Shown piece by piece: positions 43,092-52,014 of a DNA stretch of 64,000 bases (positions are counted from its first letter, which is position 1; each line of letters starts with the position of its first letter). This DNA is from an uncultured bacterium. Lineage in GTDB: Bacteria > Bipolaricaulota > Bipolaricaulia > UBA7950 > UBA9294. The position numbers and the translations under genes are program-made. Below the pieces are notes generated by a model. That model saw only the letters and a list, made by a program, of their open reading frames with translations, ran no database searches and had not been told where the DNA came from. Location of the stretch: assembly GCA_903857865.1 (NCBI GenBank), contig CAIOGO010000013.1:58963-122962 (forward strand). Direction: 5' to 3'.

Positions 43092-44123
43092 TCACTCGTC
43101 TTCTGCGTCGCTAGCCTCCGCCGCGGGGAGCGTGGCGCCGAGCGCCGCCTTCTCGCGGATCGCCGCCTCGAGACTGTTGGCAAGCTCCGCGTTCTCCTCG
43201 AGGGCCTGGGCGCTGTTCCCAATCCCTTGGCCGAGGCGTTCGCTCCCGAACGAGTACCACGATCCGCTCCGCGCAATGAGTCCTAGAGCCTCCCCCGTAT
43301 TGATGAGGTCGCGGGAGCGAACGATGCCCCGCCCGTAGATGAGGTCGAACGACGCCTCCTTGAACGGGGGAGCCACCTTGTTCTTGACCACGCGGACGGT
43401 GATGTGGGTTCCGACGCGCTCGGTTCCTTCTTCGATCTTGCCCGAACCCCACATCTGCAGACGGAGCGACGCGTAGAACTTGAGCGCCCACCCGCCGGCC
43501 GTCGTCGTCGACGGGCCGAAGCGAGACGCGCTGATCATCGATCGCATCTGGTTTGTGAACACGACGATGGTCTTCGACTGCGAGATCGCCCCGGAGAGCT
43601 TGCGCATCGCCTGGCTCATCAGACGAGCCTGGAGGCCGACCTGCGAGTCGCCCATCTGGCCCTCGATCTCCGCGGCAGGCACGAGGGCGGCCACCGAGTC
43701 GATGACGATGATGTCGACCGCGCCGCTTCGCGTGAGCTGCTCGGTGATCTCGAGGCCCTGCTCGCCGGAGTTCGGCTGCGAAATCAGGATGTGGTCGAGG
43801 TCAACGCCGAGGGCGCGGCTGTAGGTCGGATCAAGAGCGTGCTCTGCGTCAATGAATGCCGCCGTGCCGCCGCGCTTCTGGACTTCGGCGATCATGTGCA
43901 AGGCAAGCGTGGTCTTTCCGCTCGACTCCATGCCGAAGATCTCAATGATGCGTCCGCGCGGAATGCCGCCGACGCCAAGAGCGATGTCTAACGCCAGCGA
44001 GCCGGACGGCACAGTCTCCACCTGCAGGATCTGGGCACCATCGCCGAGCCACATGATGGAACCCTCGCCGTACGCCTTCTTGATCTGTTTCAGCGTGCTT
44101 TCGAGGACTTCGCGCTTCCCCAT
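43092..44123 (-). CDS. recA: Recombinase A
   Basis: 343 residues. Walker [13 protein letters not shown] (about 65-76), [24 protein letters not shown], and Walker [15 protein letters not shown]. The L2 DNA-binding region reads [38 protein letters not shown], where most bacteria have ...IGVMFGNPETTPGGxALKFYxSVR. The insertion and altered residues make it a divergent RecA. Two tandem promoters precede it. recX follows. Confidence 0.96.
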   Translation of the reverse strand: MGKREVLESTLKQIKKAYGEGSIMWLGDGAQILQVETVPSGSLALDIALGVGGIPRGRIIEIFGMESSGKTTLALHMIAEVQKRGGTAAFIDAEHALDPTYSRALGVDLDHILISQPNSGEQGLEITEQLTRSGAVDIIVIDSVAALVPAAEIEGQMGDSQVGLQARLMSQAMRKLSGAISQSKTIVVFTNQMRSMISASRFGPSTTTAGGWALKFYASLRLQMWGSGKIEEGTERVGTHITVRVVKNKVAPPFKEASFDLIYGRGIVRSRDLINTGEALGLIARSGSWYSFGSERLGQGIGNSAQALEENAELANSLEAAIREKAALGATLPAAEASDAEDE

Positions 44124-44152
44124 GGTTCCCCCCTCGACCGAATCTTGCGTCG

Positions 44153-44290
44153 ATCATAGTGCAAGAGCGACGGCGCTTCAAAGCTGCGCGTGGCCTGTCC
44201 CCGTTCGTCGTGCCGAGGGCCTGACCTGCACTATCTCAGCAAAGCGCCGCATCTTGCATCGATTGTATGGCAAGGGCCGGGATGCTTCAA
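44153..44290 (-). promoter_or_regulatory. Two tandem recA promoters on a duplicated segment
   Basis: Minus strand. Proximal: TTGAAG (44181-44176), 17 bases, TATGAT (44158-44153). Distal: TTGAAG (44290-44285), 17 bases, TACAAT (44267-44262). They lie in two copies of a roughly 70-bp segment (44142-44210 and 44251-44321, offset 109 bp) that share the -35, the -10 region, a CAGCTTTGAAGC start and a GACGAACGG stretch. Confidence 0.7.
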
Positions 44291-44319
44291 AGCTGCACGG
44301 GCATCCCTCCTGCCGTTCG

Positions 44320-45267
44320 TCAAGCGGAGGCCGCGCTCCGCATGCGCGCCGCTGCCTCAACGAACTGCCTCGCTGCCGCGGGATCGACGTTCGGCAGGAG
44401 AAGCGTGAGGCTCCCGATTCGAAGCGAGATCCCCCTGCGGACAAGCGAGAGGCGGACGGAGTCGATGCGTCGTTCGATCGTTCCCTCAAGGCGTGAGGTG
44501 GAGCCTCGCAGGGCGCGGAATGCGATGCGTGCCGCCGCGCGCTGGAGCATGGCCGAGGGTCCCGCCTCGGCGATCCCAACGTCGAGGAGGGTGCGGAGCG
44601 CGTCGGCTGCGTCCCGGCGGGCGTCCTTGGCAAACTCGATCACGATCGTGCCGCGCTCCGTCAGAACAAGGGTCAGGCGGTCCTTCGCGTCCGAGACACG
44701 AGCCACTTCCTCCAGCCAAGCGACCTCCACGACGTGCTCTCTGCCGACCCCTTTGAGGGTGCGTTCGCCGAGGGGCACGTAGCGGAGGTCGTCCGGCAGC
44801 CGGGCGCGGCTCTGGACGGAAGCCGTCGTCAGGACTTGGCTTCCCTTGGCGATGCTGGACAAACGCTGGGCCAGATTCACCGTGTGACCGATGAAGTCGA
44901 CGTCCGTCATGATGGGCGTGCCGCTCGAAACGCCGATTCCAACGTGGATGGATGCGTTCGGCGTCTTCTCGTTGCGGTCGCGCAGGGCACGTTGGAGGTC
45001 GACGGCGGCACGGAGGGCGTCGAGGGGTTCTTCGAACGCCGCCATCACGCCGTCGCCGAGCGTCTTCACGACGATCCCGTGCTCGCCGATCTCGTCTCGC
45101 AGAATCGCTTCGTGCTCTTCGGTGAGCTCATAGGCGGCATGGTCTCCTTCGCGAGCAGCGTAGGCTGAGAACCCGCGCAGATCGCTGAAGAACAGGCCGA
45201 TTTCCTCTCCGGATTCGATGTGAGTTCGGAGTTGCTGCCGGATCTTAAGCGTCCGACTCCAGGACAT
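44320..45267 (-). CDS. Class III adenylate/guanylate cyclase
   Basis: 315 residues. The cyclase domain (about 20-185) has FFSDLRGFSAYA and KTLGDGVMAAFEEP (the two metal Asp) and GHTVNLAQRLSSIA with the transition-state Asn and Arg. A 130-residue C-terminal region (VVIEFAKDARRDAADALRTLL...) of unknown type follows. No membrane segment. ATG 45267 after GAAAGGA. Divergent from a cyclic-nucleotide-binding protein 84 bases away; the two probably form a signalling pair. A TATAAT at 45310-45305 may be its -10 box. Confidence 0.9.
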   Translation of the reverse strand: MSWSRTLKIRQQLRTHIESGEEIGLFFSDLRGFSAYAAREGDHAAYELTEEHEAILRDEIGEHGIVVKTLGDGVMAAFEEPLDALRAAVDLQRALRDRNEKTPNASIHVGIGVSSGTPIMTDVDFIGHTVNLAQRLSSIAKGSQVLTTASVQSRARLPDDLRYVPLGERTLKGVGREHVVEVAWLEEVARVSDAKDRLTLVLTERGTIVIEFAKDARRDAADALRTLLDVGIAEAGPSAMLQRAAARIAFRALRGSTSRLEGTIERRIDSVRLSLVRRGISLRIGSLTLLLPNVDPAAARQFVEAAARMRSAASA

Positions 45268-45350
45268 AAGTTCCTTTCGAGAGGCTGGAAAACGAGATCG
45301 CCCGATTATATCATCGATTCCTGCGTCGACGCGCACGAAAGGAGCGGGGA

Positions 45351-45779
45351 ATGGAGAACACGAAGATCATCGAAGCCCTGAAGAAGACGCCCATCTTCGC
45401 CAAGTCCAGCGACGAGAGTCTGGCGAGTCTGCTGAAGTCGGCCATCCAGAAGACGGTGCAGGCAGGGACAAAGATCGTTGAGAAGGGCCAGAGCGGTCTC
45501 GGATTCTACCTGATCCTACAGGGCAAGGCGGACGTTATGTCGGGAGGGAAGAAGCTCGCCGAGTTCGGAGAGGGCAGCTTCTTCGGAGAGCTTTCGGTCA
45601 TCGATGGCGCGCCGCGCACGGCCGATGTCGTCGCCAAGACGGAGACAACGTGCCTCGTGCTTTCGCAGTGGGCGATGCGCAGCATCATCGGGACCCATCC
45701 GGAGATCGCTCTGAGCATGCTCGAGGAGTTGGCGCACCGGCTCCGTGTGACGGACGAGACGCACAACCGGTGCTCCTAG
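45351..45779 (+). CDS. Cyclic nucleotide-binding domain protein
   Basis: 142 residues, a lone CNB domain. GFYLILQGKADVMSGGKKLAEFGEGSFFGELSVIDGAPRTADVVA has the phosphate-binding cassette (FGELSVIDGAPRTA). No helix-turn-helix, so it is not a CRP-type regulator; it may act by binding a partner. Divergent from the cyclase gene, which suggests it senses that enzyme's product. Confidence 0.9.
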   Translation: MENTKIIEALKKTPIFAKSSDESLASLLKSAIQKTVQAGTKIVEKGQSGLGFYLILQGKADVMSGGKKLAEFGEGSFFGELSVIDGAPRTADVVAKTETTCLVLSQWAMRSIIGTHPEIALSMLEELAHRLRVTDETHNRCS

Positions 45780-45789
45780 CGGCGGGTCC

Positions 45790-46527
45790 GTGGCCTCTGT
45801 TCCGCTTCTCTGTTTAGGTTCCGCGGCGGCGCTGTCCGACGGCCGGCAGTGGAACGCGACGCTCATTGACGGACGCGTTCTTCTCGATCTGCCGCCGACC
45901 GCCGTGCTCGAAATGCACCGCCACGGGATCGATCTGGCGTCCCTCGACGTCGTCCTGATCAGTCACCTGCACGCCGATCATGTCTTCGGTCTTCCCTTTC
46001 TCCTCCTCGAGTACGCCGTGCGCTGCGAGCGTCAGAAGCCGCTGTACGTGGTCGGCCCTCCGGGACTCCGTGCGCAGAGCGAGATCCTGTTCACCCTGGC
46101 TTGGCCGGGCATGGGAAAGGCGGGCCTGCGACCCAGTGGGCCCATCGAGTACGTCGAGGTCGAGCCTGGCCGCGAGGTCCGCGTCGCCGACCTTGTCGTC
46201 TCGGCCACGCCCATGTCGCACTTCGGCCTGCTCGCGTTCGGGTACCGGTTCACGTGTCGCGGAGTCCGCTTCGCGTACACGGGCGATACCGGCGATTGCT
46301 GCGAACTTGAGGAACTGCTGTCGGACGTCGACGTGGCCATCATGGAGCTCACGCATCCCACATCGAAGAACGACCCGGGGCACCTTGACGCCGAGCGCCT
46401 CGCCTGCCTTACCGAGAACGCACGCCGGCGGGGGACGCGCCTGTTTGCGACGCACATGACGGAGCCTCCCGCCGTGTCGCCCGACGGCGTGACTCTCTGC
46501 GAGGACGGCAAGACCTACTGGGTCTAG
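45790..46527 (+). CDS. Metallo-beta-lactamase-fold hydrolase
   Basis: 245 residues from GTG 45790. LISHLHADHVFGLPFLLLE is the zinc motif, with RFAYTGDTGDC and LFATHMTEPP later. This resembles the RNase Z-like or phosphodiesterase branch (PDE1-like) of the fold. Begins 10 bases after the cyclic-nucleotide-binding gene, so it could degrade the cyclic nucleotide; that is speculation from position. Confidence 0.85.
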   Translation: MASVPLLCLGSAAALSDGRQWNATLIDGRVLLDLPPTAVLEMHRHGIDLASLDVVLISHLHADHVFGLPFLLLEYAVRCERQKPLYVVGPPGLRAQSEILFTLAWPGMGKAGLRPSGPIEYVEVEPGREVRVADLVVSATPMSHFGLLAFGYRFTCRGVRFAYTGDTGDCCELEELLSDVDVAIMELTHPTSKNDPGHLDAERLACLTENARRRGTRLFATHMTEPPAVSPDGVTLCEDGKTYWV

Positions 46528-46550
46528 GCTAGGCTTCGAGAGTCGGGCGC

Positions 46551-47138
46551 CTATCGTTCGTAGCAGGCGCGGCAGCGCGCCTCGTAGGTCCCCAGGCCCC
46601 CGACTTGGATGACCGGACCGTTCGCTGACGCCGGGCGCCCGTCCACCAGGCGCTGCGAGCGCGTCGCCGCGCCGCCGCACTTGACGCAGACGGCTTCGAG
46701 CTTATCGACGCGGTCGGCGAGCGCGAGGAGAACCGGCATCGGTCCAAAGGGCTCGGCGGCGAACGTCAAGTCGAGGCCGGCGACGATGACCCGCTTTCCG
46801 CGCTCGACGAGGTCCTCGCACAGGGAGGGCAGGCGCTGGGAGAAGAAGTTGCCCTCATCAAAGGCGACGACGGTTGCGCGCTCCATGGCCTCGCGCCCGA
46901 CGGTCCGCTCAAGCGTTTCGATCGTCTCTTCGCCGGGGGCGAGGAGATGGGCTGCAAACTCGCGCCCGTAGTGGGTCATCACCGACGTCGCGCTGTAGCG
47001 GTTGTCGATGGTGGGCTTGAAGAGAAGGATGTCGCCGTGCGCGATGCGCACGCGTTCGAGTCTCCGGATCAGCTCTTCCGTCTTGCCGGAGAACATGCAT
47101 CCGGTGATGACTTCCAACTGGCGGCCCTTCGCGAACAT
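46551..47138 (-). CDS. tdk: Thymidine kinase
   Basis: 195 residues. P-loop GCMFSGKTEELIRRLERV near the start, FDEGNFF with the catalytic Glu region, IVAGLDLTFAAEPFGPM, and the structural zinc ligands VCVKCGGA and CRACYER at the end. It phosphorylates thymidine with ATP in salvage. Full length. Convergent with the MBL-fold gene; 9 bases after the substrate-binding gene's stop. Confidence 0.95.
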   Translation of the reverse strand: MFAKGRQLEVITGCMFSGKTEELIRRLERVRIAHGDILLFKPTIDNRYSATSVMTHYGREFAAHLLAPGEETIETLERTVGREAMERATVVAFDEGNFFSQRLPSLCEDLVERGKRVIVAGLDLTFAAEPFGPMPVLLALADRVDKLEAVCVKCGGAATRSQRLVDGRPASANGPVIQVGGLGTYEARCRACYER

Positions 47139-47146
47139 GGTTCCTC

Positions 47147-48112
47147 CTACGGGTTGATGAGCGACACAAGGTCGGTTGCGACGAGCGACTCGAACGGCGC
47201 CGCGCTGCCCACGAGTCCCGCATCGACGAGGAAACGCTGCACCTCCTCCCAGACGGCCGGATCGTCCAGGTGCACGTCGTCCGCGTAGAGCGGGAGCGTC
47301 GCTGCAAAGGAGAGGCGATCCACTTCGTCGTCCACCTCGGGGACCGCGCGGAATAGGGCCGCGAGCGCCGCGTCCGGGGTCTCGCGCGTCAGACGGACGG
47401 ACTCGGCGACCGCGTCAAGAAACGCAATGAGGTCGGCGCGGCGTTCCAGGACGAGATCGGGGTGCACGACGAACAGGAGGTCGTACGTCTCCGGCACGCA
47501 GAAGTCCTCCTGAGCGAAGAAGACGGGCTCCCGGCCGACGAGTTCTACTTGGATAGCCTCGACGTTGCGGAAGGCGCCGACGGCATCGACGGAGTTCATG
47601 AGCAACGCCGCTACCGTGTTGAAGCCGACGTTGATGAGGTCGACGTCGGCGTCCCCCACCCCAGCGCACGCGAGCATCGTCCGCCACAGGGCGGGCTCAA
47701 GCGGCGCGAGCGAGTAGCCGATCGGCCGGCCGGCCAGGTCGGCGAGCGTTGTGACGCCGCGATCCGCGATCGCCAGGAGGCCGCCGAGGCTGTGGTCGAT
47801 GAGGACGCCGATGGCCACGAGGGGCAATCCTTCAGCGCGGGCCATGAGGTAGTTGATTTGCGGCGTCAGGGCGATATCGACGGCGCGTGCTGCGACGAGC
47901 TTCACGGGGTCGCTCGGGTTGGCGGGGACGAGGAGGTCAATGTCGAGCCCTCGCGCCGCGAACGCCCCGGCGTCGAGGCCCGCGTACAGCGGCACGTGGT
48001 TGGGGTTCGGCAGGTAGTCCAGGCACACGGTGAGCGGCGCGCCGACCCCGCACGCGGACATTGACGCCACGGCCACCGCAACCAGCAGAGTCCCAAACCG
48101 CACGCCCCTCAC
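47147..48112 (-). CDS. NMT1/ThiY-type ABC transporter substrate-binding lipoprotein
   Basis: 321 residues from GTG 48112. Lipoprotein signal (VAVAVASMSACGVG). DYLPNPNHVPLYAGLDAGAF, VDIALTPQINYLMARAEGLPLVAIG and LGVDAVG-like motifs resemble ThiY/NMT1-type pyrimidine-binding proteins. No TPP riboswitch was found upstream. The GTG overlaps the permease stop, so permease, ATPase and binding protein form one operon. Confidence 0.85.
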   Translation of the reverse strand: MRGVRFGTLLVAVAVASMSACGVGAPLTVCLDYLPNPNHVPLYAGLDAGAFAARGLDIDLLVPANPSDPVKLVAARAVDIALTPQINYLMARAEGLPLVAIGVLIDHSLGGLLAIADRGVTTLADLAGRPIGYSLAPLEPALWRTMLACAGVGDADVDLINVGFNTVAALLMNSVDAVGAFRNVEAIQVELVGREPVFFAQEDFCVPETYDLLFVVHPDLVLERRADLIAFLDAVAESVRLTRETPDAALAALFRAVPEVDDEVDRLSFAATLPLYADDVHLDDPAVWEEVQRFLVDAGLVGSAAPFESLVATDLVSLINP

Positions 48113-48888
48113 CCCCCGCCGCGTCTCGCAGACGCGCTGCCGCCCGCGGAGTCTCTCCATCGTAGCGCCCACCGTTCGATTATCCGGAGCGCGCCGAAGA
48201 GCAGCAAACCGATCAGCGTCAGCATGAGGATCGAGGCAAAGACGAGGTCGATGTGCAAGCGTGCGTTCGACTCGAGCATCAAGTACCCCAGACCGCGGCG
48301 CGCGCCGACCCACTCTCCGATCGTCGCTCCGACGACGCTGAGAGTTGCGGCCAGCTTGAGCCCGGAGAAGAGCGAGGGGAGGCTGGCCGGCAGGAGGAGC
48401 TTGGTCAGGAGCTGGCGCCGCGTCGCTCCCATCGAGAGAAGAAGGTCGACGGTCTCGCGGCTCGTGGCGCGCAGGCCGTCGAGTTCGCTAACGACGACGG
48501 GGAAGAACCCAATGAGCGCGGTGACCACAACCTTCGGCCAGACTCCGTAGCCGAGCCAGACGACGAGAAGCGGGGCGATAGCGAACACGGGAAGCATCTG
48601 CGATGCCACGATGAACGGCCGCAGGCCGCGTTCGAGTGATCGAGAGTGGTGGAGCGCAATGGCGAGAAGGAATCCGAAGGACGCAGCGAGTGTGAGGCCG
48701 AGGGCAATCTCGCCGAGCGTCGTCGCTCCGTGGCGCGCGAGCATCGGGAAGCGCGTGAAGAACGTGATCGCGATGCGGCTCGGTGGGGGGAGAATGTAGA
48801 CGGGTACGCCGAAAGACCGCACCGCGAGTTCCCACACGCCGAGGAGGAGGGTTGCGAAGGAGGCGGGAATCAGGATGCGGCCGATCAT
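48109..48888 (-). CDS. ABC transporter permease (SsuC/TauC/ThiX-type)
   Basis: 259 residues, six predicted membrane helices. The binding-protein-dependent transport motif GLKLAATLSVVGATIGEWVGARRGLGYLM is the EAA loop region. It starts at ATG 48888, overlapping the ATPase stop (ATGA). The substrate follows the binding protein, probably an aromatic or pyrimidine compound. Confidence 0.9.
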   Translation of the reverse strand: MIGRILIPASFATLLLGVWELAVRSFGVPVYILPPPSRIAITFFTRFPMLARHGATTLGEIALGLTLAASFGFLLAIALHHSRSLERGLRPFIVASQMLPVFAIAPLLVVWLGYGVWPKVVVTALIGFFPVVVSELDGLRATSRETVDLLLSMGATRRQLLTKLLLPASLPSLFSGLKLAATLSVVGATIGEWVGARRGLGYLMLESNARLHIDLVFASILMLTLIGLLLFGALRIIERWALRWRDSAGGSASARRGGG

Positions 48889-49640
48889 GGCGCAACCTCG
48901 GGTGCGAGAAGCGACAACAGGCGAGTTCGCTCCGCTACGACGCCGGGGTCGGCTCGGCGGCGCGGCCTCGGTAGGAGCGCGAGCGAAACGGTCTCGCGCA
49001 CGGTCGCCGGCCGGGCGGTGAGGAGCAGGAGCCGATCCGAGAGCAGGACCGCTTCCTCGACATCGTGCGTGACGAGGACAACCGTCCTGCGGAATTCGTT
49101 CCATACGGCGAGAAGCCATTCCTGGAGCGACGCGCGCGTCTGGGGATCGAGAGCGCCGAGGGGTTCGTCGAGGAGCAGAAGCTCGCGGTGGGAGAGGAAC
49201 GTGCGCGCCAACTCGACGCGTTGGCGCATGCCGCCCGACAGTTGGGAGGGGTAGACGTCCTCAAACCCGAGAAGGCGAAACCGCTCGAAGAGCCCCATCG
49301 CCTCGGCCCGGGCCGCGGCGAGCGGGCGCCCGTCGATCTCCGCCGACAACATCGCGTTTTGGAGGGCGGTTCGCCACGGGAGGAGCGTGTCCTCTTGCGG
49401 CAGGTAGGCGGTACGCCCCAAGCGGCTTCCGTGCGCCCCGTCAAGCCACACGGAGCCTGCGTCCGGCTCCAGGAGTCCTGCGAGCACGCGCAGGGACGTT
49501 GTTTTGCCGCATCCGGACGGACCGAGACACGTCAACCACTCGCCCTTCTCGACGTCGAAGGTCACGGAGTTGAGGACCGCAACGGTCCCATGCGGCGTTC
49601 GGAAGCTCTTCTCAAGCCCGCTCACCCGCAATGCCGGCAT
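48885..49640 (-). CDS. ABC transporter ATPase (SsuB/ThiZ-type)
   Basis: 251 residues. Walker A GPSGCGKTTSLR, Q-loop AYLPQEDTLLPW, signature LSGGMRQRVELARTF, Walker B LLLLDEPLGALD and H-loop VLVTHDVEEAVLLSDR are all intact. First gene of the operon with the permease and binding protein. Confidence 0.95.
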   Translation of the reverse strand: MPALRVSGLEKSFRTPHGTVAVLNSVTFDVEKGEWLTCLGPSGCGKTTSLRVLAGLLEPDAGSVWLDGAHGSRLGRTAYLPQEDTLLPWRTALQNAMLSAEIDGRPLAAARAEAMGLFERFRLLGFEDVYPSQLSGGMRQRVELARTFLSHRELLLLDEPLGALDPQTRASLQEWLLAVWNEFRRTVVLVTHDVEEAVLLSDRLLLLTARPATVRETVSLALLPRPRRRADPGVVAERTRLLSLLAPEVAP

Positions 49641-49716
49641 GTGGTCCTCCCCTCCTTCCGTCCGCTGCGCGCGACGCCGTGAATTCTAGCGAGCCGCGCT
49701 CGGGGCTTCCCGCTCG

Positions 49717-49746
49717 TTGGCCGACGGTGGGATCCTCCTATATACT
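49717..49746 (+). promoter_or_regulatory. Promoter of the sugar-type ABC operon
   Basis: TTGGCC (49717-49722), an 18-base spacer and TATACT (49741-49746), about 32 bases before the permease start. Confidence 0.5.
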
Positions 49747-49777
49747 CCACCTCCGCGCATGCGCGTCAGGAGGAACG

Positions 49778-50629
49778 TTGAGATCCAGGCGCTCCGAGGT
49801 CAGCTACACCGCACGCCAGAGGTCCTATCGCTTGCTCCTCTATGTCCTCATGTTGGTTGGCTGCGTGATCATGCTCCTCCCGTTCTTCTGGATGCTGACG
49901 ACGTCGGTCAAGACGGAGGCGGGGGCCATGCGCATGCCGCCCCAGTGGATCCCGGCCAAGCTCCACTGGGAGAACTACGCCGTCGCCTGGGGCATGGCGC
50001 CGTTCGGCCGCTATTTCTTCAACAGCTTCTTCGTCTCCATCACATCGACGATCGGCGAGGTGATCACGACCATCCTCGCCGCGTATGCCTTCGCCAAGAT
50101 GCGGTTCTTCGGGAAGAACGTCCTGTTCGCCATTCTGCTTGGGACGCTGATGATTCCCGGCGAAATGTTGCTCGTTCCGAACTACGTGACCCTCACCAGA
50201 CTTGGTTGGCTCGATCACTACGAGGCGCTCATCATCCCGTGGATGGTGTCGGTGTTCGGCATCTTCCTCCTGCGCCAGTTCTTTCGGTCGATTCCCGACG
50301 AGTTGTGGGACGCGGCGCGCATCGACGGGTGCCCGCGCGGCCGCTACCTGTGGCGGGTCGTCGTGCCGCTCTCCAAACCGGCGGTTCTCACCGTGGCCCT
50401 GTTCAAGTTCCTCGGGAGCTGGAATGCCTACCAGTGGGTGCTGATGATGACGAACACGGAGTCCATGCGGACGGTCCCGGTGGGACTGGCCACATTCAGC
50501 TCCGACATCGGCACCGCCTACCACTTGCTGATGGCGGCCTCCGTCATGGCCATCCTGCCCATCCTGATCTTGTTCTTCTTCACGCAGAAGCAGTTCATCC
50601 AAGGCATAGCGAGGACTGGAATCAAGTGA
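49778..50629 (+). CDS. Sugar-type ABC permease (MalG-like)
   Basis: 283 residues from TTG 49778, which follows CAGGAGG by five bases. Six membrane helices; the EAA motif region is ELWDAARIDGCPRGRYLWRVVVPLSKPAVLTVALFKFLGSWN, typical of MalG-type permeases. Two further importer genes follow, but no ATPase; the ATP-binding subunit must be encoded elsewhere (a shared MsiK/MalK type). Confidence 0.92.
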   Translation: MRSRRSEVSYTARQRSYRLLLYVLMLVGCVIMLLPFFWMLTTSVKTEAGAMRMPPQWIPAKLHWENYAVAWGMAPFGRYFFNSFFVSITSTIGEVITTILAAYAFAKMRFFGKNVLFAILLGTLMIPGEMLLVPNYVTLTRLGWLDHYEALIIPWMVSVFGIFLLRQFFRSIPDELWDAARIDGCPRGRYLWRVVVPLSKPAVLTVALFKFLGSWNAYQWVLMMTNTESMRTVPVGLATFSSDIGTAYHLLMAASVMAILPILILFFFTQKQFIQGIARTGIK

Positions 50630-50716
50630 CCTCGTGGACGAGGAGGTGGTCGGGGGCAAGGATTCGCGCAGTACGAAGCTGGTCGTAGACTGAATCGCAG
50701 GAATCAAGGAGGACAC

Positions 50717-51943
50717 ATGCTGCGCAAGATCGTAGTGGGACTGTTGGGAGCTCTGCTCCTGGGCACGGCCGCGATGGCGGCCAACGAGCCGGTCACCATC
50801 GACTTCTGGCACGCGATGAGCTCAGGTCACCAGCCGAATCTTCAGGCGCTGATCACCGCATTCCAGGCCGAGTATCCGCACATCACCGTGACGCTCACGT
50901 ACCAGGGTTCCTACAGCGCCCTGCAGGGCAAGATCAACGCCGCGGTGGCGGCCGGGAACCTGCCGACGATGGCCCAGGTATACGAGAACTGGGTCACGCC
51001 GATCGAGTCGATTCTCTACCCCATCGGTCCGCACATGACGATGATGGAGGTCGGCGACATCGTGGACGGGCTCGTCCCGAGCAACACGTACAACGGCGTC
51101 TTGACCACGGTCCCGTTCAACAAGTCGATCATGGTTCTCTACTACAATGCAGACCTCATCGCGACGCCGCCGGCGACGTGGGCCGAGTTCTACGACCTCG
51201 CGAAGACGTTGACCGTTGATACGAACGGAGACGGGACGATCGACCGCTTCGGAACGGGACTGCGTCCCGCGGCCAACCCCGAGCAGTTCCTCGTCTACCT
51301 CGATCAGGCCGGCGGATCGATCCTGAACGCCGACTGGACTGAAGTGACGATCAACGACGCGGCAGGCATGGCGGCGATCCAGTTCCTTGGCAGCCTCATT
51401 CCGTACACCTTCGTTACGAGCGACTACATGAGCGACCACATGGCACAAGTCGCCATGTTCATCGACACCTCGGCCGGCTACAACTACAACAAGACGGCGG
51501 CCACGAATGCCGGCTACGCCCTCGGCGTGGCGATGCTGCCGGTCGGCCCGGCGAGCCAGAGCTCGATGATCCAGGGCACGAACCTGGCTGTGTTCAACGT
51601 GCCGAACCAGACGCAGGCGCAGAAGGATGCGGCCGTGCTCCTGGCCCGCTTCCTCCTCCGTGCCGAGAACACCGTGTTCTGGGCGATGAAGAGCGGCTAC
51701 CAGCCGGTCACCAAGTCAGCGTACGAGACGCAGACGTGGAAGGACTTCGTCGCTACGAATTCCTATCAGCAGGCGATGTCGGCCCAGATGCTGCTTGGGT
51801 TCTCGCAGATCCTCCACCCGAACTACGGCGACATGCGCACGATCCTCTCGACCAAGTTCGACGAGATCATGCGCAGTGCGACCGGGGCACTCGACGGCCT
51901 GAATTCGATGGCTGAAGAAATCAAGCCGCTACTCAGCGAGTAG
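50717..51943 (+). CDS. Extracellular solute-binding protein, family 1
   Basis: 408 residues. Signal peptide (IVVGLLGALLLGTAAMAA), then TIDFWHAMSSGHQPNLQALITAFQAEYPHITVTLTYQGSY, GVLTTVPFNKSIMVLYYNADL and a late Gly/Trp-rich helical part, as in UgpB-like binding proteins. GGAGGACAC ribosome site. Second gene of the operon; the substrate is probably a sugar or glycerol-phosphate-like compound. Confidence 0.92.
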   Translation: MLRKIVVGLLGALLLGTAAMAANEPVTIDFWHAMSSGHQPNLQALITAFQAEYPHITVTLTYQGSYSALQGKINAAVAAGNLPTMAQVYENWVTPIESILYPIGPHMTMMEVGDIVDGLVPSNTYNGVLTTVPFNKSIMVLYYNADLIATPPATWAEFYDLAKTLTVDTNGDGTIDRFGTGLRPAANPEQFLVYLDQAGGSILNADWTEVTINDAAGMAAIQFLGSLIPYTFVTSDYMSDHMAQVAMFIDTSAGYNYNKTAATNAGYALGVAMLPVGPASQSSMIQGTNLAVFNVPNQTQAQKDAAVLLARFLLRAENTVFWAMKSGYQPVTKSAYETQTWKDFVATNSYQQAMSAQMLLGFSQILHPNYGDMRTILSTKFDEIMRSATGALDGLNSMAEEIKPLLSE

Positions 51944-51959
51944 GCGGGATTGTTTTGGC

Positions 51960-51991
51960 GTTCGTGAGGGGGCCTTGTCCCCCTCACGAAC
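51960..51991 (+). promoter_or_regulatory. Perfect 13-bp hairpin between binding-protein and permease genes
   Basis: GTTCGTGAGGGGG (51960-51972), loop CCTTGT, then CCCCCTCACGAAC (51979-51991). There is no T-run. Position after a binding-protein gene and before a permease is where mRNA-stabilising or attenuating hairpins occur (as after malE); it would allow more binding protein than permease. Confidence 0.75.
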
Positions 51992-52014
51992 CCTTCGTTG
52001 TGAGGGCGGGGCAG

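Noticed and set aside
49641..49780. TPP riboswitch for the ThiY-like transporter
   Set aside because: No CTGAGA or ACCTGATCTGG-type THI-box sequence was found on the minus strand upstream of the ATPase gene.
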